A stretch of DNA of 64,000 nt from Nocardioides alpinus (GTDB lineage: Bacteria; Actinomycetota; Actinomycetes; Propionibacteriales; Nocardioidaceae): the NCBI RefSeq assembly GCF_900112035.1, contig NZ_FOKC01000012.1, positions 62,001 to 126,000 of the forward strand, written 5' to 3'. This document shows positions 26,115 through 34,861 of this stretch, piece after piece. The translations under genes were made by a program, and so were the position numbers. How positions within the stretch are numbered: position 1 is the stretch's first letter; each line of letters begins with the position of its first letter. A model generated the notes under the pieces. It made no database searches. It had not been told where the DNA came from and saw only the letters and a program-made list of their open reading frames with translations.

Positions 26115-26768
26115 ATGGCTGAACTGCACTTCTTCACGGGCACGATGGACTCCGGCAAGTCGACGCTGGCGCTCCAGACCAACCACAACCATGCGGCCCG
26201 CGGTCGCATCGGCCGGATCTTCACCACCCACGACCGCGCAGGCCAGGCGGTGGTCTCCAGCCGCCTGGGGCTCACCCACGACGCCCTCGAGGTCGACAGC
26301 GACTTCGACTTCTGGAAGTACGTCGTCGACACGCTCACCCGCGGCAGCCGGATCGACTACCTGGTCTGCGACGAGGCCCAGTTCTACGCCGCCGAGCAGA
26401 TCGACCAGCTCGCCAAGGTCGTCGACGAGCTCCAGATCGACGTGTTCGCCTTCGGCATCCTCACCGACTTCCGCTCCTACCTCTTCCCGGGCAGCGCCCG
26501 GCTGGTCGAGCTCGCCGACCGGATGAACGTGCTCCAGGTCGAGGCGCTCTGCTGGTGCGGCAAGCGCGCGACCCACAACGCCCGCACCGAGAACGGCGCG
26601 ATGGTCGTCGAGGGCGAGGTGATCGTCGTCGGCGACGTCGAGCAGGCCGACGAGCCGCCCGCCGACGTCGCGTACGAGGTCCTCTGCCGCCAGCACCACC
26701 GCCGCCGGCTCACCGCCGCGCGCGCCAAGGCCGTCAGCCTGGCGCCCGAGCCGCTGCCCTTCGGCTGA
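26115..26768 (+). CDS. tdk: Thymidine kinase, type II
   Basis: 217-residue salvage enzyme phosphorylating thymidine with ATP. Walker A GTMDSGKST at 9-17, the catalytic Glu in VCDEAQFY near residue 89, and the lasso-domain zinc cysteines in CWCGKRATHNAR with a later CRQHH. The FGILTDFRSYLFPGS and VEGEVIVVGDVEQAD segments are typical of the actinobacterial branch. The ATG has a weak -10-like CAAGAT 8 nt upstream and no Shine-Dalgarno, so possibly leaderless. Diverges from the sulfurtransferase fusion. Palindromic repeats follow. Confidence 0.94.
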   Translation: MAELHFFTGTMDSGKSTLALQTNHNHAARGRIGRIFTTHDRAGQAVVSSRLGLTHDALEVDSDFDFWKYVVDTLTRGSRIDYLVCDEAQFYAAEQIDQLAKVVDELQIDVFAFGILTDFRSYLFPGSARLVELADRMNVLQVEALCWCGKRATHNARTENGAMVVEGEVIVVGDVEQADEPPADVAYEVLCRQHHRRRLTAARAKAVSLAPEPLPFG

Positions 26769-26798
26769 CGGGGTCCGCGTCCGCGAGCGTCCGAGGTC

Positions 26799-26972
26799 GC
26801 CAACTCACGAGTTGGTGCGCCAACCGGTGAGTTGGCGGATGGGGTGGCAGAAACTCGATCCGGACACCCCCCAAGTCGCCAACCCGTCAGTTGGTGGTGG
26901 GAGGCCCGCACCCCGACCCAGCAGCCCCCACGTCGCCAACCCACGAGTTGGTGCGCCAACCCACGAGTTGGC
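26799..26972. repeat. Cluster of 18-bp palindromic repeats, locus 2
   Basis: Five units of the family found at locus 1: 26799-26816, 26819-26836, 26878-26895, 26935-26952 and 26955-26972. Arms are GCCAAC(T/C)...(A)GTTGG(C/T), with variable centres GGTG, CACG or CGTC. Two adjacent pairs (gap of 2 bp, GC) flank a single unit, and each group is preceded by a word like (CCCA)CGTC or AAGTC. It fills the 212-bp gap between tdk (ends 26768) and the convergent phosphodiesterase gene (ends 26981). Confidence 0.85.
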
Positions 26973-26980
26973 GGGAGACC

Positions 26981-28096
26981 TCAGCCGACCAGGATCGGGA
27001 TCAGCATCTCCGTCGAGGTGAGGGAGCCGTGCAGCCCGACGAGGGTGTCCTCGTAGGCGAAGTCGCGGGTGGACACGATCGCGGTGTCGCCGTGGCAGGC
27101 GACCATCACGTCGCCGAGGCGGGCGCGCACGCGGGGATCGACCGCCCCGAACCAGCCGCGATCGATGGCATCCTCCCGCTCGAGCACGGTCGCCCGGACG
27201 CCCAGGACCGACCGCCACGTGGCGATCACGTCGGGGACCGCGCGGCCCGAGCAGTAGAGGTGCCGGAAGCGGGCCTCGCCGCCGAGGAGGAAGACGCCGT
27301 CGCGCATCCCGTCGATCGCATCGACGTCGTAGCGCGAGCCGCGCGGGCTGTCGACCATGCCGTGGTCGGCGACCACCAGCAGCCGCGTCGAGCTCGGCAG
27401 CGCCTCGCGCAGCTGCTCGGCCTGGGCGTCGACCATCGCGAGCTGCTGGACCCACTGGCTCGAGGCCACGCCGAACTTGTGGCCGGTCCAGTCGAGGTCG
27501 GAGTCGTAGACGTAGGTCAGTGACGGTCGGTGCGCGGAGGCCTCGACGACCGCCGCGATCCGCTCGCCGACGCGGTCGGCACCGACGTACGTCGCCCCGC
27601 GCTGCGAGGCCACGGTCAGGCCCGAGCCGTCGAAGTCGCGCTTGTTGACCGAGGTGACGTGCACGCCGGCCTGCGCGAGCCGGCCGAAGGCGGTCGGGTG
27701 CGGCTGCCACTCGACGGGGTCGACCCCCTGGTCCCAGCCGAGGTGGTTGAGGAGCCGGTCGGTGCCGGGGATCCGCGCGGTGAAGCCCACCAGGCCGTGG
27801 GCGCCGGGCACCAGACCCGTGCCGAGCGACGTCAGCGAGGTGGCCGTGGTCGACGGGACCCCGGCCGTGCCGGTGGACGCGTCGAGCGAGGAGAGGTAGG
27901 GCGCTGCGTCGGCGTGCCGCTGCAGCAGCTCGGAGCCCATGCCGTCGACCAGGAAGACGACGTACGACGGCGCCGGGGGCAGCTCGAGCCCAGCGGGGTG
28001 GCCGTCGAGCGCCACGCCGAGGGCGCGGCCGACCGCGGGGATCACGTCGGCCAGCGAGCGGTCGCCGTAGGCCGGAGGGGTGAAGTCCCCCGTCAC
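26981..28096 (-). CDS. Alkaline-phosphatase-superfamily phosphodiesterase/nucleotide pyrophosphatase
   Basis: 371 residues, type I phosphodiesterase/NPP fold. Metal and nucleophile sites are visible: VVFLVDGMG (Asp near 50), VPSTTATSLTSLGTG (Thr nucleophile near 82), YVYDSDLDWTGHKFG and VVADHGMVD, and a final His in VGLHGSLTSTEM. No signal peptide, so a cytoplasmic activity on nucleotides or other phosphodiesters is likely; the substrate is unknown. It follows the DUF5998 gene by 10 bp on the same strand, a pairing I know from other actinobacteria. Confidence 0.9.
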   Translation of the reverse strand: MTGDFTPPAYGDRSLADVIPAVGRALGVALDGHPAGLELPPAPSYVVFLVDGMGSELLQRHADAAPYLSSLDASTGTAGVPSTTATSLTSLGTGLVPGAHGLVGFTARIPGTDRLLNHLGWDQGVDPVEWQPHPTAFGRLAQAGVHVTSVNKRDFDGSGLTVASQRGATYVGADRVGERIAAVVEASAHRPSLTYVYDSDLDWTGHKFGVASSQWVQQLAMVDAQAEQLREALPSSTRLLVVADHGMVDSPRGSRYDVDAIDGMRDGVFLLGGEARFRHLYCSGRAVPDVIATWRSVLGVRATVLEREDAIDRGWFGAVDPRVRARLGDVMVACHGDTAIVSTRDFAYEDTLVGLHGSLTSTEMLIPILVG

Positions 28097-28106
28097 TGCG
28101 GGCGGG

Positions 28107-28688
28107 TCATCCGTGGGTGCGCGCGGAGAGCGCGTCGGCGAAGGCCAGCAGGCTGCTGACCGCGTCGGCTCCCTCGGCCGCAGCGGAGACCCGCAGCGTG
28201 TAGTCGTCGCCGGCGAGGGTGCCGGTGTAGCCGTGGTCGGCGTCGCAGTTGGGGTCCGAGCACGCCGCGGGCTCGAGGTCGAGGCGACCGATGCCGCCCC
28301 AGCCGATGGTGAGCACGGCCTCGGCCGGGGGCGCGACGCCTGCGGTCGGGTTGGCCACCATCCGGGTCACCACGACGGTGCGGATCGCGCTGAGCCTGAC
28401 GGCCTCGGTCGTCGTCGACGTGTACGGCTCGGGGAGCATGTCGTCGCCCGGGTGCTCGTCGGTGTGCGCGATCACGAGCCGGCTCGGCGTGAGCAGGAGC
28501 GCCGTCAGGTGGCGGCGTACCTCCTCGTGGTCGAAGGTCGTCTCGTGGTGCACGAAGTAGGACATGACCTCTTCACCACCCGCGGCCGAGAAGACGCCGT
28601 CGGCGACGACCTCGGGGTAGTAGCCGGTGCGGTGGATCGCCTTGCGGAGGTCGTGGGAGACGTCCGCGTCACGGGTGGAGCGGGGCAT
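28107..28688 (-). CDS. DUF5998 protein
   Basis: 193 residues, soluble, starting MPRSTRDADVSHDLRKAIHRTGYYPEVVADGV, with FVHHETTFDHEEVRRHLTALLLTPSRLVIAHTDEH in the middle and a CSDPNCDADHGYTGTLAGDDYTLRVSA region with two Cys and a His that could bind metal. The family is conserved between the GNAT/acyl-CoA synthetase gene and the phosphodiesterase gene in actinobacteria; function unknown. A hexamer CAGACT lies 6 nt before the ATG, possibly another leaderless start with a weak -10. Confidence 0.85.
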   Translation of the reverse strand: MPRSTRDADVSHDLRKAIHRTGYYPEVVADGVFSAAGGEEVMSYFVHHETTFDHEEVRRHLTALLLTPSRLVIAHTDEHPGDDMLPEPYTSTTTEAVRLSAIRTVVVTRMVANPTAGVAPPAEAVLTIGWGGIGRLDLEPAACSDPNCDADHGYTGTLAGDDYTLRVSAAAEGADAVSSLLAFADALSARTHG

Positions 28689-28730
28689 GTCGCCAGTCTG
28701 TCACGCAACCGGGCCCGCGTGGGCGCTGGC

Positions 28731-31457
28731 TCAGTCGGGAAGGGTGTCCCCGGGCATCGTGCTGAGGCGCCGGACGAACCAGTCCGACCGCGGGTCCTTC
28801 ACCGGCTCGACCCGTACGTTGGCCCCGAGCACCGTGACGCCGTCGGCGCCGGCCAGCACCAGGGGCAGCTGCAGGGTACGCACCTGGGGCAGGTCGTGCT
28901 GGAGCTGGGCGACCTGGCGGACCAGCCGCTCGATCTCCTCGACGTCGACGATCTCGCTGCCGCGATAGCCGAAGAGCAGCGGCGAGGCCTTGATCTCGCG
29001 CACCATGTCCTGGGCGTCGTGGTCGGCCAGCGGCGGGATCCGGTAGGACCGGTCCCCGAGCAGCTCGGTCAGGGGACCGCCGATCCCGAAGGACAGGACC
29101 GGCCCGAACAGCGGGTCCTCCATGGTCGCGATGGTGACCGGCACGCCGGGGGGCGCGTTGCGCTGCACGACGAACCCGGCGCGGTCGGGGTCGGTGATCA
29201 GGTGGTTGAGCGAGTCCCACGCGTCTGCCATCTCGGCCGGGTTGTCGATGTTGCGCCACACGTGGGCGAGGTCGGGGCGGTCGCGCAGGTGGTCGGCGGT
29301 CGCCTTGAGGACCACGTCCCACCCCATCGCCTCCCCCGCCGTCGTCGCCTCGTCGAGCGTCTCCACGGCGTAGGTGTCCCACAGGTCGATGCCGTACGCC
29401 TTGAGCAGGCGGTGCTGCTCCCCGAAGTCGAGGTCGCGGCCCTCGGGGTGGTTCATCAGCAGCTCGTTGACGAGGTGGCGCCCGGTGTCACGGTCCACGG
29501 AGGGCAGGTCGGCGACCGTCGACTGGGGCACCCGCAGCCACACGGCGTACTCGACGACGTGGGCGAGGGCGCGCACCGCAGCCTCGACGGCGGGGTACGA
29601 CGGCACGGACCCGCGACCGGCGCTGGATCCCGCGACGTCGGGCACGCGCAGCAGCTCGGGGACGCCCTCGGTGCCGAGGAACGTCGAGACGATCGGCTTG
29701 TCGGACTGCTCGCCGACCGCCGCCAGCACGTTGGCCACGTCCTCGCGGGCGCCGGCGACGTTGAGCGGCGGGATGAAGATGGCGACGACGGCGTCGACCT
29801 CCGGGTCGTCGATCGCACCGTCCAGGGCGTCCTCGAAGTCCTCGGCGGTCGCGTCGGCGCCGAGGGCCACCTGCTTGTTGACCACCAGGCCGACCGAGTT
29901 GGCGGCGTCGGCGGCCAGCAGGCCGAGCGCGTCGGAGTTGCCGACGATCGCGACGCGGCGTCCGCGCGGCAGCGGCTGGTGGGCCAGCAGCTGGGCGACG
30001 TCGAACATCTCCTCCAGCGACTCGACCTGGATGATCCCGGCCTGGCGGAACATGGCGTCGACCGCTTCCGGAGGCGCGCCGATCTTGCGGACGGCATGCC
30101 CCATGGGCACACCCTGCGAGCTGCGGCCCGAGCGCACCGCGACGATCGGCTTGCGGCGACTGACGCGGCGGGCGACCCGGGAGAACTTGCGCGGGTTGCC
30201 GATCGACTCGAGGTAGAGCAGCACGACCTCGGTGGCGTCGTCCTCCTCCCAGTACTGCAGGAGGTCGTTGCCCGAGACGTCGGCGCGGTTGCCCGCGCTG
30301 ACGAAGGTGGTCAGGCCCAGGCCACGGTTCTGCACCTTCTCCAGGATCGCCGACCCGAGGGCGCCGGACTGGCAGAAGAAGCCGGCGCGACCGCGGGGAG
30401 GCATCACCGAGGAGAGCGAGGCGTTGAGCGAGACGTCGGGGTCGGTGTTGATGATGCCGAGCGCGTTGGGTCCGATGAGGCGAAGCCCGTAGGAGCGGGA
30501 CAGCCCGACCAGGCGGCGCTGCCGCATCCGGCCCTCCTCGCCGGTCTCGGCGAAGCCCGACGAGATCACGACCAGGCCGTGGACGCCCTTGGCAGCGCAG
30601 TCGAGCACGACGTCCTGCACCGACTCGGCGGGCACCGCCACGATCGCCACGTCGACCTCACCGGGGATCTCCCCCACCGTCTTCCAGGCCGGCATCCCGG
30701 CGACCGAGTCGGCGTTGGGGTTGACCACGTGGATCCGGCCGGCGAAGTTGCCCAGGACCAGGTGGCGCACCAGCGCGCGCCCGATCGTCTCCTGGCGGCG
30801 GCTGGCGCCGATGATGGCGACCGACTTCGGGGAGAAGAACCGCTCGATCGAGGCGTACTCGGCGCGGTGCTCGCGCTGCTCCATCACGCCGATCGCGGTG
30901 TCGGTCGGGTCGATCCGGAAGACCAGCTCCATCACGCCGTCCTCGAAGGCGCTCCTCACCTGGTAGCCGGCGTCGCGGAACGTGTGGATCATCGCCTGGT
31001 TGTCGGGCAGCACCTCGGCGACGAACTCCTCCACCCCGCGCTCGCGGCCCGCCTGGGCCAGGTGCTCGAGCAGGAGCTGACCGATCCCACGGCCCTGGTG
31101 CTTGTCCTCCACCAGGAACGCGACCTCGGCATAGCCGGGGCGGATGGTGTCGTAGCGCCCGACGGCGATCATGTGCCCGGCGACGGTCAGGATCAGCGCG
31201 ACGCGGTCGCGGTGGTCGACCTGGGTGAAGCGGTCCAGGTCGCGCTCGGAGAGCTCGGGCATCGGCGAGAAGAACCGGTAGTACTTCGACTGGTCGGAGA
31301 CCCGGGCGTAGAAGTCGATGAGGAGCTCGCGGTCCTCCGGCTGCATCGGCCGGATGTGGGCGGTGCGGCCGTCGCGCAGCAGGACGTCGGCCTCCCAGTG
31401 CCGAGGCGGCGGCACCGTCAGGCCCAGCTCGTCTGCTTCGGCGTCGGCATCCATCAC
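28731..31457 (-). CDS. GNAT acetyltransferase fused to ADP-forming acyl-CoA synthetase-like module (Pat type)
   Basis: 908 residues: GNAT domain (about 25-185; DKHQGRGIGQLLLEHLAQ is the acetyl-CoA loop), CoA-binding Rossmann domain (from about 205; SVAIIGASRRQETIGRAL), succinyl-CoA ligase-like flavodoxin domains (about 345-610; GFFCQSGALG) and a C-terminal ATP-grasp part (about 670-905; VVLKATADHLRDRPD). Such proteins are regulatory lysine acetyltransferases, like Pat, whose synthetase part is usually catalytically dead and senses metabolites. GTG at 31455-31457 (followed directly by an in-frame ATG) lies 8 nt from the -10 hexamer TATAGA (31466-31471). Diverges from parC. Confidence 0.9.
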   Translation of the reverse strand: MMDADAEADELGLTVPPPRHWEADVLLRDGRTAHIRPMQPEDRELLIDFYARVSDQSKYYRFFSPMPELSERDLDRFTQVDHRDRVALILTVAGHMIAVGRYDTIRPGYAEVAFLVEDKHQGRGIGQLLLEHLAQAGRERGVEEFVAEVLPDNQAMIHTFRDAGYQVRSAFEDGVMELVFRIDPTDTAIGVMEQREHRAEYASIERFFSPKSVAIIGASRRQETIGRALVRHLVLGNFAGRIHVVNPNADSVAGMPAWKTVGEIPGEVDVAIVAVPAESVQDVVLDCAAKGVHGLVVISSGFAETGEEGRMRQRRLVGLSRSYGLRLIGPNALGIINTDPDVSLNASLSSVMPPRGRAGFFCQSGALGSAILEKVQNRGLGLTTFVSAGNRADVSGNDLLQYWEEDDATEVVLLYLESIGNPRKFSRVARRVSRRKPIVAVRSGRSSQGVPMGHAVRKIGAPPEAVDAMFRQAGIIQVESLEEMFDVAQLLAHQPLPRGRRVAIVGNSDALGLLAADAANSVGLVVNKQVALGADATAEDFEDALDGAIDDPEVDAVVAIFIPPLNVAGAREDVANVLAAVGEQSDKPIVSTFLGTEGVPELLRVPDVAGSSAGRGSVPSYPAVEAAVRALAHVVEYAVWLRVPQSTVADLPSVDRDTGRHLVNELLMNHPEGRDLDFGEQHRLLKAYGIDLWDTYAVETLDEATTAGEAMGWDVVLKATADHLRDRPDLAHVWRNIDNPAEMADAWDSLNHLITDPDRAGFVVQRNAPPGVPVTIATMEDPLFGPVLSFGIGGPLTELLGDRSYRIPPLADHDAQDMVREIKASPLLFGYRGSEIVDVEEIERLVRQVAQLQHDLPQVRTLQLPLVLAGADGVTVLGANVRVEPVKDPRSDWFVRRLSTMPGDTLPD

Positions 31458-31581
31458 GCCAGCAATCTATAGGGCTTCCCTCCGTCCAGTGGCCAGAGTG
31501 TCGGCACCCGCGCCCAACGCGCGGGCCCGCTCCGGCGAGCCCCGCCGTCCGCGCGCGACCCGAGCGGGGAGAATGGCCCGC

Positions 31582-34122
31582 ATGGCACGACGTACGACGA
31601 AGCAGCCCCTGCCGGAGGACTTCGAGGAGCACATCCTCGACACCGACATCCGCGACGAGATGCAGACGTCGTTCCTGGAGTATGCCTACTCCGTCATCTA
31701 CTCCCGGGCGCTGCCCGACGCGCGCGACGGGCTCAAGCCGGTCCAGCGCCGGATCCTCTACACGATGGACGAGATGTCGCTGCGGCCCGACCGGGGCCAC
31801 GTCAAGAGCGCGCGCGTGGTCGGCGAGGTCATGGGTCGCCTGCACCCGCACGGCGACGGCGCGATCTACGACGCACTGGTCCGGATGGCGCAGCCCTGGT
31901 CGATGCGGCTTCCGACGGTCGACGGCCACGGCAACTTCGGCTCGCCCGACGACTCCCCCGCCGCGATGCGCTACACCGAGTGCCGGATGGCGCCGGCCGC
32001 GGTCGCGATGACGGCGTCCATCGACGAGGACACCGTCGACTTCAAGCCCAACTACGACTCCCGCGAGACCGAGCCGGTGGTGCTGCCGGCAGCCATCCCG
32101 CACCTGCTGGTCAACGGTGCGGCCGGCATCGCGGTCGGCATGGCCACCAACATCGCCCCGCACAACCTGGTCGAGGTCGTGCAGGCCCTCAAGCACCTCA
32201 TCACGCACCCGCAGGCGTCCCTCGACGACCTGATGCGCTTCATCCCCGGGCCGGACCTGCCCACCGGCGGCAAGATCGTCGGCCTCGACGGCATCAAGGA
32301 CGCCTACGAGTCGGGCCGCGGCACCTTCCGGATGCGAGCGACGGCACGCATCGAGTCGGTGACTCCGCGCCGCAAGGGCATCGTGGTCACCGAGCTGCCC
32401 TACGGCGTCGGGACCGAGCGGGTGATGGAGCAGATCAAGAAGCTCGTGCTCGCCAAGAAGCTCCAGGGCATCGCCGACATCAAGGACCTCAGCGACCGCG
32501 AGCACGGCCTGCGCCTGGTCATCGAGATCAAGAACGGCTTCGTGCCCGAGGCGATCCTCGAGCAGCTCTACCGCCAGACCGCGCTGGAGGACACGTTCGG
32601 CATCAACGCGGTGGCCCTGGTCGACGGCCAGCCGCGCACGCTGGGGCTCAGGGAGATGCTCGACGTCTTCCTCCGCCACCGCTTCGACGTCGTACGCCGC
32701 CGATCGACCTACCGACGCGCGAAGGCCGCCGACCGGCTGCACCTCGTCGACGGGCTGCTGATCGCGATCCTCGACATCGACGAGGTGATCCAGGTCATCC
32801 GGTCCTCCGACAACGCTGCCGCGGCCAAGGAGCGGCTGATCTCGGTCTTCGAACTGTCCGACGCGCAGGCCGACTACATCCTCGACATGCCGCTGCGCCG
32901 GCTGACGAAGTTCTCCAAGCTCGAGCTGGACAAGGAGAAGGCCGAGCTGGAGCGCACGATCGAGCTCCTCGACGCGATCCTCGCCGACGAGCGGCTGCTG
33001 CGGAAGGTCGTGTCGGACGAGCTGACCGACGTGGCCAAGGAGCACGGCACCCCGCGGCGTACGGTCCTGCTGGCCTCGGCGGGCACCACCGTCACGGCCG
33101 CCACGGCCACCTCGGTCGAGGTGGCGGACGATCCCTGCTACGCCCTCCTGTCGTCCAGCGGCCTGCTGGCCCGTACGACGTCCGGAAGCGCGCCCGGCCA
33201 CGGCGAGGGCCGCGCCAACCACGATGTCGTGACGAGCGCCGTGCTCACCACGGCGCGCGGAGACGTCGGCGTCCTCACCAGCCGCGGCCGACTGCTCAAG
33301 ATCAGCGTGCTCGACATGCCCGAGCTGCCGGACTCCGCCAACGACCCCAACCTCCAGGGCGGATACCCGCTGAGCGAGATGCTGCCCCTCGATCCCGGCG
33401 AGCGCGCGCTCGCGCTGACCTCGCTGCCGACCGACGGACCGGGCCTGGCCCTCGGCACCCGCGACGGCATCGTCAAGCGGGTCAACCCCGAGGTGCTCGG
33501 ACGCGACGAGTGGGAGGTCATCGGTCTCCGCGACGGCGACGAGGTCGTCGGTGCCGTCGAGCTCCTCACCGGTGAGGAGGAGCTGTGCTTCATCTCGAGC
33601 GACGCGCAGCTGCTCCACTTCCCGGCCTCCGGCGTGCGACCGCAGGGCCGCGCCGGTGGCGGCATGGCCGGGATCAAGCTCGGCGCCGGTCAGACGGTGG
33701 CGTTCTTCGGCGCCTTCGACGCGGCCGGCAACGACGCGGTCGTCGTCACCGCCTCCGGCTCCTCGACCGCCCTCCCCGGCACCGAGGCTGGCGCCGTGAA
33801 GGTCACGCCGTTCAGCGAGTACCCCGGCAAGGGCCGCGCCACCGGCGGGGTGCGCAGCCACCGCTTCCTCAAGGGCGAGGACACCCTCGTGGCAGCCTGG
33901 GCCGGCCCGGGTCCCGCACGCGCCTCGGCCGCCAGCGGTGCTCCCGTCGACCTGCCCGACGCGGACGGTCGACGGGACGGCTCCGGCGTGCCTGCCTCGC
34001 AGCCGATCGCCGCGGTCGCCTCGCCGGTCGCGGCCCAGGTGGGCGCCCGGACCGGCACGCAGGACGACGCGGCCGCACGGGATGCGGGAGACGATCCCGC
34101 GCCCACTCCTGTGGAAGGCTGA
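31582..34122 (+). CDS. parC: DNA topoisomerase IV subunit A
   Basis: 846-residue GyrA/ParC-type subunit that cuts and rejoins DNA. The active-site Tyr131 lies in AAMRYTECR, the quinolone-resistance region is GDGAIYDALVRMAQPWSMR, and the C-terminal beta-pinwheel lacks the GyrA box QRRGGKG, which favours topoisomerase IV over gyrase. The last 70 residues are low-complexity Ala/Asp-rich. Start at 31582 is preferred because GGGGAG lies 10 nt upstream; the ATG at 31573 would be too close to it. The partner parE lies 10 kb away on the other strand. Confidence 0.93.
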   Translation: MARRTTKQPLPEDFEEHILDTDIRDEMQTSFLEYAYSVIYSRALPDARDGLKPVQRRILYTMDEMSLRPDRGHVKSARVVGEVMGRLHPHGDGAIYDALVRMAQPWSMRLPTVDGHGNFGSPDDSPAAMRYTECRMAPAAVAMTASIDEDTVDFKPNYDSRETEPVVLPAAIPHLLVNGAAGIAVGMATNIAPHNLVEVVQALKHLITHPQASLDDLMRFIPGPDLPTGGKIVGLDGIKDAYESGRGTFRMRATARIESVTPRRKGIVVTELPYGVGTERVMEQIKKLVLAKKLQGIADIKDLSDREHGLRLVIEIKNGFVPEAILEQLYRQTALEDTFGINAVALVDGQPRTLGLREMLDVFLRHRFDVVRRRSTYRRAKAADRLHLVDGLLIAILDIDEVIQVIRSSDNAAAAKERLISVFELSDAQADYILDMPLRRLTKFSKLELDKEKAELERTIELLDAILADERLLRKVVSDELTDVAKEHGTPRRTVLLASAGTTVTAATATSVEVADDPCYALLSSSGLLARTTSGSAPGHGEGRANHDVVTSAVLTTARGDVGVLTSRGRLLKISVLDMPELPDSANDPNLQGGYPLSEMLPLDPGERALALTSLPTDGPGLALGTRDGIVKRVNPEVLGRDEWEVIGLRDGDEVVGAVELLTGEEELCFISSDAQLLHFPASGVRPQGRAGGGMAGIKLGAGQTVAFFGAFDAAGNDAVVVTASGSSTALPGTEAGAVKVTPFSEYPGKGRATGGVRSHRFLKGEDTLVAAWAGPGPARASAASGAPVDLPDADGRRDGSGVPASQPIAAVASPVAAQVGARTGTQDDAAARDAGDDPAPTPVEG

Positions 34123-34126
34123 CGCC

Positions 34127-34861
34127 ATGCTCGCCCCAGCCCGCGCCCGGTCCTCCCGACGCCTCGCCGCTGCCGTGACGGCCGCGCTCCTCGCCGTCTC
34201 CACCCTCGCCGCCTGCTCGGGTGACGACGGCGACACGAGCGGAGGGGCGGACGCCCCGTCGCCCGAGGAGGTGCTGGCCGACGCGTCGACCAAGCTCGCC
34301 GAGACCAGCGGCGTCGAGCTGACGCTGGCGACCGACGCCCTGCCCGAAGGCGTATCCGGCATCGCCGAGGCGGCCGGGACCATCACCAACGCGCCCGCGT
34401 TCGAGGGCACCATCACCGTGGTCTTCGCCGGGCAGACCGTCGACGTGCCCGTGATCGCCGTCGACGACACCGTCTACGCGCAGCTCCCCTTCACCCCGGG
34501 CTACGACAAGGTGAACCCCAAGGAGTACGGCGCCCCCGACCCGTCGGGCCTCATCGGCGAGGACGGATTCGCCGGGCTGCTCACGCTCACCGAGTCGCCC
34601 GAGGCCGGCGAGAGCGTGCGCGGGGGTGCCGACAACTCCGAGGTCCTCACCACCTACTCCGGCACCGTCCCCGGCGACGCGATGGACGCCATCATCCCCT
34701 CGTCGTCGGGCGACTCCTTCGACGTCGAGTGGCAGGTCACCGACGAGGGCGAGCTCCGTACGGCCACCCTGACCGGCGTCTTCTACCCCCGCGCCGACCC
34801 GATGACCTACACCGTCGAGTTCGCCGACTACGGCGTCGAGAAGGACATCACCGCGCCGTGA
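34127..34861 (+). CDS. LppX/LprAFG-family lipoprotein (LprG-like)
   Basis: 244-residue lipoprotein: basic N-terminus, hydrophobic segment and lipobox LAAC with Cys30, followed by an acidic linker. The LppX/LprAFG domain (about 45-244) includes DALPEGVSGIAEAAGTITN, FAGQTVDVPVIAVDDTVYAQLPFTPGY and GVFYPRADPMTYTVEFADYG. LprG in mycobacteria carries triacylated glycolipids and works with the MFS pump P55, encoded next to it. Here too an MFS gene follows with a 4-bp GTGA overlap. It begins 4 bp after parC. Confidence 0.92.
   Translation: MLAPARARSSRRLAAAVTAALLAVSTLAACSGDDGDTSGGADAPSPEEVLADASTKLAETSGVELTLATDALPEGVSGIAEAAGTITNAPAFEGTITVVFAGQTVDVPVIAVDDTVYAQLPFTPGYDKVNPKEYGAPDPSGLIGEDGFAGLLTLTESPEAGESVRGGADNSEVLTTYSGTVPGDAMDAIIPSSSGDSFDVEWQVTDEGELRTATLTGVFYPRADPMTYTVEFADYGVEKDITAP

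Noticed and set aside
28080..31472. Very long open frame (over 1100 codons) on the plus strand opposite the GNAT/acyl-CoA synthetase gene
   Set aside because: It mirrors a clear gene, its translation is Asp/Val/Gly/Arg-rich low-complexity with no domain, and such antisense frames are expected in very GC-rich genes.
31582..34122. DNA gyrase subunit A instead of ParC
   Set aside because: I cannot see the GyrA-box heptapeptide in the C-terminal domain, and the partner-like gene at 44.5 kb plus the sigA/dut context match the second type II topoisomerase locus of actinobacteria; gyrBA normally lies at oriC.
30658..34470. 1270-codon open frame on the minus strand across parC and its neighbour
   Set aside because: Antisense shadow of parC and of the upstream gene, without motifs, ribosome site or promoter.
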